A stretch of 64,000 bases of DNA from Nocardia vinacea (GTDB lineage: Bacteria; Actinomycetota; Actinomycetes; Mycobacteriales; Mycobacteriaceae): the NCBI RefSeq assembly GCF_035920345.1, contig NZ_CP109149.1:8246001-8310000 (forward strand). Reading direction: 5' to 3'. Of the stretch, positions 59,401 through 64,000 are shown piece by piece. Below the pieces are notes generated by a model, which was not told the DNA's origin, ran no database searches, and worked only from the letters and a program-made list of their open reading frames with translations. A program made the position numbers and the translations under genes. Each line of letters opens with the position of its first letter. Within the stretch, counting starts at the first letter, position 1.

Positions 59401-62400
59401 GCCTCGGTGAGGAAACCGGCGAAGGTATTGCCGTGCACGGTTTCTCCGTCGACCCGGTCGATCACCAGTGAGTCGACGTGGCGGTCGCGCACCAGATCGG
59501 CCAGGGCGGTGGCTGCGGCCTGCCGGACGTTCGGGTCCTCGGTGAAGGTGAGCAGCGTTTTGCCGCCGCGCTCCAGATACAGCGCGAGTTCGCCGTCGAC
59601 GAGCACGATGATGGCGCCGGCCTTGCGTCCGGGGCGGTGGCCCGCGCCCTCGGACGGTCCCTTCGGCCAGGGCAGTGCCGCGCCGTAGGGATTTGCGGGA
59701 TCGCTTGCCGCCAAGGCGAATGCGGTGCTCCGGCGTTGTCCACCGGTACCGGGGCGGGTGCGCTCGGTGTCGAAGGAGCGCAGTCGGTCCACCACATCGG
59801 TGGTCGAGAACTGTGCGCCGCCCAGCGAATCGATGAAATAGCCACGGCGGCAACGGCCACGATCCTCGAATTCGGTGAGCACGCGGTACATGAGCGCGAA
59901 TCCGCCCGGCACGCCCTCGTTCTGCACCGAGCCGCGGGTCAGCACACCGTACCGCTCCAGCAAGGTGTCCGCCGTCGCGTGGGCGCGCAGGGTGTTGTCC
60001 GCTACTCGCTCCGGCAGCAGCGACCAGCGGCCCGCGACGGCGGGCGGTCCGGATCTGGTGGGCATATTCGGTCGTGGGAGGTAGGCCCGTCCGCGCGGTG
60101 CGCGCCGTGGTGTGCGATGGGCGGTGGAGGTCGGTGCGGTACCCGAGAGCAGGGCGCGAACGGGGGCGAAGGTGTCACCTGAGACCACGCCTGCCCAGAC
60201 GAGTTCCCACAATGCATTCGCGACTTGGGTGTCGTCGAGGAGTCCGGTGGCGTCGGAGAGTTGCCGGAAGAAGTACGCGCCGCCGCCGTGCAGGACCGGG
60301 GGGAGTCGCAGCGGCGACCCGTCCCGGCCCGCTGAGCCGTTGGTGGTCACCGAGGTGCCTGGAGTCGCTGAATTGCCCCGCACCGCTGAAACATCCTGTG
60401 CTGCATCATCGTCCAGTGATACGACCTGGCCTGATCCCGCCCCGGGCTCCGTATCGGCATCGATGGGCGTCCACGAGGCGATCGATGCACCCAACGCATT
60501 GAGCAGGCGCAGATGCACCTCGGACAGTTCGATCTCGTCGGCAGGCGTCAGCGTGAACGGCGCTTGATCGGCCAGGTGCAGTGCGATCCAGCCGTCCTTG
60601 GCGGTGATTGCGCCGTGCCCGGACCAGACGACCTCACCGGTGGCCATCAACTCGTCCAACATGGCGGGTGAGTAGTCGCGCACCCGCGCGGGCAAAACCA
60701 GCGACTCCCATGCGGATGCGGGAATCGGCACTCCCGCAAGCTGTTCCACCACCGCCGCGACGCCGTCTACGCCGCGCAATTCACCAGTGCCGATGTGCTG
60801 CCAGGACGGCAGGAACCGGCCGAAGGCAGCGGTCGCGACCGGCTCCACCTCATGCCGGGCGGCCGCGAGCGACCGGCGGCGCAATCGGCGCAGCACCTGG
60901 CTGTCGCACCACTCCGAGCCGCTGGCCGCAGGTGTGAATTCGCCCTCTACCACGCGCTTTTCCGCGACCAGCCGATGCAGTGCCGTCGCCGCGACCGCGG
61001 TGCCGAGTCCGAAACGAGCGGCCACGGCCTCGGTGGTGAACGGTCCGTGCGTGCGGGCATAGCGCCCGACCAGGTCTCCGAGCGGATCGGCGACCGGTTC
61101 GATGAATGCGGCGGGGGTGCCGATCGGGAGCGGTACGCCGAGCGCGTCGCGCAGGCGCGCGGCATCCTCCACCGCGACCCACCAGGTCCGTCCAGCGAAC
61201 GTGACCTCGAGTGCGCGCTTGGATTTCACCAAGCCGGCGAACCATTCCGCCGGATCACCGGTGGGCTCTGCATCGTCGAGTTGAACGCCGACGCACCGCT
61301 GCGCGGCTTCCGCAGCAGTAAGCGGTCCGAGTAACCGCAAAAGATCGGCCAGCCCCTCCGCATCCCGCGCCAACCGTTCGGGTGTGAGCCGCTGCAATTC
61401 CCGCTCGGTCTGCTCGATAACGGTGGCGTCCAACAGCTCCCGCAGTTCCACCCGCCCGAGCAGTTCGGCGAGCAGACTCGAATCCAGCGACAGTGCGGCG
61501 GCCCGACGTTCGGCCAGGGGACTGTCCCCGTCGTACATGAACTGTCCGATGTAATCGAACAGCAGGGAGTTGGCGAACGGTGACGGCGTCGCGGTCTCGA
61601 CTTCGACCAGTCGTACCTGGCGGCGCGCCACCCGTCCGAGCAGATCCCGCAGCGACGGCAGATCGTAAACGTCACGCAGACATTCGCGCACCGTCTCCAA
61701 CAGGATCGGAAAGTCCGGAAACTTCCGTGCCACATCGAGCAATTGCGCCGACCGCTGCCGCTGCTGCCATAGCGGCGCGCGCTTACCCGGATCGCGTCGG
61801 GGCAGCAGCAGTGCCCGCGCCGCGCACTCCCGGAATCGCGATGCGAACAGCGCCGATCCGCCGACCTGCTCGGTGACGATATCGTCGATCTCATCGGGCT
61901 CGAACACGAAAAGCTCAGCACCGGGCGGATCGTCGGTGGTATCGGGCAGTCGCACGACGATGCCGTCATCGGAGGCATTCGGCGCGACGTCCACGCCGAA
62001 TCGCTCCCGCAGCCGCGCACCGATCGCCAACGCCCACGGCGCATGCACCGGCAGGCCGTACGGCGAATGCAGCACCAGCCGCCAATCGCCGAGCTCGTCG
62101 CGGAAGCGCTCGACGATCAGGGTCTTGTCGGTGGGCAATTGTCCGGTGGCAGTGCGTTGTTCATCGAGCAGCGTCACCAGATTCGTGGTGGCATTGTCGT
62201 CGAGGCCCGCGCCACGTAGGAGTGCGTCGACTGCCGGATCCGTTGGGGAGCTCTTTTTTCCATCGGTGTTGGAGTCCGCACCCTTCGATGTGTGCGCACC
62301 GGCCTTGCGAATGAATTCCCCGAGCGCCGCGCCGAGTTCGGCGGGGCGACCGAGTCCGTCACCATGCCAGAACGGCAATCGCCCCGGCTGCCCGAATGCG

Positions 62401-64000
62401 GGCGTGACCAGCACCCGGTCGAAGGTGATCTCCTCGATGCGCCAGCTGGTCGCACCGAGCGCGAAAACATCGCCGACCCGCGACTCGTACACCATCTCCT
62501 CATCGAGTTCGCCCACCCGCGAGGCCTTTTCACCGACCATATAGACCGCGAAAAGGCCACGATCCGGGATCGCGCCACCCGAGGTCACGGCCAGTCGCTG
62601 CGCACCTGGCCGACCGGTGAGCGTGCCCGCGTCGCGGTCCCAGACCAGTCGGGGCCGCAATTCGGCGAACTCGTCCGACGGATAGCGACCGGCGAGCAGA
62701 TCGAGCACAGATTCATACGCCGACCTGGGCAGCGAGGCGTAATTGCCGGTGCCGCGCACGATTTCGAACCAGGCATCGACATCGATGGGTTCGAGCGCGC
62801 AGGCCGCGACGGTCTGCTGGGCCAGGATGTCCAAGGGGTGCGCGGGAACTTGCAACGCTTCGATCTGCCCCGCCGTCATCCGCTGCGAGGCGACCGCGCA
62901 GTGGATGACATCGGTGCGATGTTTCGGGAACAGCACCCCGCGCGAGATCTCACCGACCTGGTGCCCGGCCCGACCGACCCGCTGCAGCCCACTCGCCACC
63001 GACGGCGGCGCCTCCACCTGCACCACCAAATCGACCGCGCCCATATCGATTCCGAGTTCGAGACTGCTGGTGGCGACAACGCAGCGCAGCCGTCCGCTCT
63101 TGAGATCGTCCTCGATCAGCGCCCGCTGCTCCTTGCTCACCGAACCGTGGTGCGCACGGGCCAGCAGCGTATCGGCGCCGTGAATCACTTCGGTGGACGC
63201 ACCGAGTTGGGCGGGCGGCTTGTGCCCGCCGCGCGCGTCAGGCCCGGAGGAGACAGCTTGCGTAACCACGGAGGGCCCCGCGCGTGGCGTATCAGACACC
63301 GTATCGACGGCCTCGTCCAGCCGCACGGCGTAGGCCTCATTGAGCCGCGCGGTCAGCCGCTCGGCCAACCTGCGCGAATTCGCGAAGACGATCGAAGACC
63401 GGTGGTCCAGCACCAGATCCACGATCGCCTCGTCCACATGCGGCCAGATCGACCCGGGCTGATCGGAATCGCCCGGTTCGGTCATATCCGCGATCGGCAC
63501 CCGCACGGACAGATCGAAGGTCTTGGGAGCGGGCGGCGAAACGATCGTGATCGGCGCACTTCCAACAAGGAACCGCCCGACCTCCTCGGGCGGTCGCACC
63601 GTTGCCGAGAGCCCGATCCGCTGCGCGGGCCGCTCGGTCAGCAGATCCAGTCGGGCCAGCGACAGCGCCAGATGCGCGCCGCGCTTACCGCCCGCGATGG
63701 CGTGCACCTCGTCCACGATCACCGTGCCGACATCGCTCAGCGTCTCCCTGGCCGCGGAGGTGAGCATCAGGAACAGCGATTCGGGCGTGGTGATCAGAAT
63801 GTCGGGCGGTGTTCGCTGCATCGATCGCCGGTCCGCCGGACTGGTATCGCCGGACCGAACGCCGACGGTGATCGTCGGCGGGTCCAGGCCGAGCCGCTTC
63901 GCGGTCTGGGTGACCCCCACCAGCGGCGCGCGCAGATTCCGCTCGACGTCCACCGCCAATGCCTTGAGCGGTGACACATAGAGCACCGAGGTGCCGACCT
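59352..64000 (-). CDS. lhr: Lhr-type ATP-dependent DNA helicase, 5' end beyond the window
   Basis: About 1549 codons visible; the N-terminus with Walker A lies outside. Superfamily 2 helicase core: LYVSPLKALAVDVERNLRAP (motif Ia), ITTPESLFLMLTS, VDEVHAIAGGKRG (DEVH box), SATV (motif III), SSIVFANSRRLAERL (IV), VATSSLELGIDMGAVDLVVQ (V), VGRAGHQVG (VI, QRVGRAGH). Winged-helix and Lhr-specific domains follow to about 1200, then a C-terminal region with LRLPPVLHGGGAYFFRQLSD. Mycobacterial Lhr is a mitomycin-inducible 3'-5' translocase. A Gly/Pro/Ser insertion near 1170 is non-conserved. The 3' end has been duplicated downstream. Confidence 0.95.
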   Translation of the reverse strand, partial: VGTSVLYVSPLKALAVDVERNLRAPLVGVTQTAKRLGLDPPTITVGVRSGDTSPADRRSMQRTPPDILITTPESLFLMLTSAARETLSDVGTVIVDEVHAIAGGKRGAHLALSLARLDLLTERPAQRIGLSATVRPPEEVGRFLVGSAPITIVSPPAPKTFDLSVRVPIADMTEPGDSDQPGSIWPHVDEAIVDLVLDHRSSIVFANSRRLAERLTARLNEAYAVRLDEAVDTVSDTPRAGPSVVTQAVSSGPDARGGHKPPAQLGASTEVIHGADTLLARAHHGSVSKEQRALIEDDLKSGRLRCVVATSSLELGIDMGAVDLVVQVEAPPSVASGLQRVGRAGHQVGEISRGVLFPKHRTDVIHCAVASQRMTAGQIEALQVPAHPLDILAQQTVAACALEPIDVDAWFEIVRGTGNYASLPRSAYESVLDLLAGRYPSDEFAELRPRLVWDRDAGTLTGRPGAQRLAVTSGGAIPDRGLFAVYMVGEKASRVGELDEEMVYESRVGDVFALGATSWRIEEITFDRVLVTPAFGQPGRLPFWHGDGLGRPAELGAALGEFIRKAGAHTSKGADSNTDGKKSSPTDPAVDALLRGAGLDDNATTNLVTLLDEQRTATGQLPTDKTLIVERFRDELGDWRLVLHSPYGLPVHAPWALAIGARLRERFGVDVAPNASDDGIVVRLPDTTDDPPGAELFVFEPDEIDDIVTEQVGGSALFASRFRECAARALLLPRRDPGKRAPLWQQRQRSAQLLDVARKFPDFPILLETVRECLRDVYDLPSLRDLLGRVARRQVRLVEVETATPSPFANSLLFDYIGQFMYDGDSPLAERRAAALSLDSSLLAELLGRVELRELLDATVIEQTERELQRLTPERLARDAEGLADLLRLLGPLTAAEAAQRCVGVQLDDAEPTGDPAEWFAGLVKSKRALEVTFAGRTWWVAVEDAARLRDALGVPLPIGTPAAFIEPVADPLGDLVGRYARTHGPFTTEAVAARFGLGTAVAATALHRLVAEKRVVEGEFTPAASGSEWCDSQVLRRLRRRSLAAARHEVEPVATAAFGRFLPSWQHIGTGELRGVDGVAAVVEQLAGVPIPASAWESLVLPARVRDYSPAMLDELMATGEVVWSGHGAITAKDGWIALHLADQAPFTLTPADEIELSEVHLRLLNALGASIASWTPIDADTEPGAGSGQVVSLDDDAAQDVSAVRGNSATPGTSVTTNGSAGRDGSPLRLPPVLHGGGAYFFRQLSDATGLLDDTQVANALWELVWAGVVSGDTFAPVRALLSGTAPTSTAHRTPRRAPRGRAYLPRPNMPTRSGPPAVAGRWSLLPERVADNTLRAHATADTLLERYGVLTRGSVQNEGVPGGFALMYRVLTEFEDRGRCRRGYFIDSLGGAQFSTTDVVDRLRSFDTERTRPGTGGQRRSTAFALAASDPANPYGAALPWPKGPSEGAGHRPGRKAGAIIVLVDGELALYLERGGKTLLTFTEDPNVRQAAATALADLVRDRHVDSLVIDRVDGETVHGNTFAGFLTEAGFSATPRGLRLRSKP

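Noticed and set aside
58934..59410. Cys/Arg/Gly-rich plus-strand frame between nei and lhr
   Set aside because: Product of the 119-bp tandem repeats read in the wrong strand.
62292..63974. 560-codon plus-strand frame opposite lhr
   Set aside because: Shadow of the helicase core; Arg/Gly/Gln-rich with no motifs.
1..64000. CRISPR arrays, tRNA/rRNA genes, insertion sequences, riboswitches
   Set aside because: Looked for repeat-spacer patterns, cloverleaf segments, transposase motifs and known riboswitch cores; none convincing. Several intergenic hairpins are explained as terminators or repeats.

Overview
This window is chromosomal DNA from a GC-rich actinobacterium, almost certainly a Nocardia or close relative. 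The signs are high GC, many GTG starts and 4-base ATGA/GTGA gene overlaps, scattered type VII (ESX) substrate-like genes, XRE/DUF397 pairs, DUF3558-type lipoproteins, and a core whose gene order and relative strand match (from memory) the Mycobacterium tuberculosis block Rv3296-Rv3319 read backwards: lhr, nei, glpD, lpdA, Rv3304-like, two M20 amidohydrolases, deoD, pmmB, upp, Rv3311-like, add, deoA, cdd, sdhCDAB.

Layout. 1-12 kb is accessory. It holds a decayed gene at the left edge, a WXG/WXG/toxin/immunity operon (3.5-1.1 kb, minus), an XRE regulator with three DUF397 copies, one of them killed by an in-frame TAG, an ESX-type operon ending in an EspG-like chaperone (5.6-8.7 kb, plus), and a second ESX-type operon (11.3-9.0 kb, minus) whose central gene is split by a frameshift. 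12-21 kb holds a D,D-carboxypeptidase, an MFS pump with its TetR regulator, a SnoaL-like protein, phenylalanine hydroxylase, a His-rich DUF4396 membrane protein with a copper-type operator, an orphan VapB-like protein, a secreted peptidase-like hydrolase and RadC. 21-25 kb is the sdhCDAB operon. 25.6-27.7 kb is a two-gene membrane module that may be a conflict system.

27.8-38.9 kb is a nucleoside-salvage neighbourhood (cdd, deoA, add, upp, pmmB, deoD), interrupted by a third ESX-linked cluster (WXG/EspC-like, NlpC/P60, small protein, YbaB). 39-44.6 kb carries an enoyl-CoA hydratase-like protein, two M20 hydrolases, a gamma-glutamylcyclotransferase-like protein and LpdA. 45-52 kb has a pair of envelope proteins, an aminotransferase, and glycerol catabolism (glpK, glpD). 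52-58 kb has a two-component system, two TetR-controlled operons and a small secreted protein. 58-64 kb holds the DNA-repair genes nei and lhr; lhr runs off the right edge.

Two families of interspersed repeats stand out. One resembles mycobacterial MIRUs: short in-frame peptides whose start and stop codons overlap neighbouring genes inside operons (sdhC/sdhD, sdhD/sdhA, YbaB). The other is a roughly 140-bp structured element with compensatory base changes between its two full copies. The 3' end of lhr has also been tandemly duplicated with a 119-bp period.
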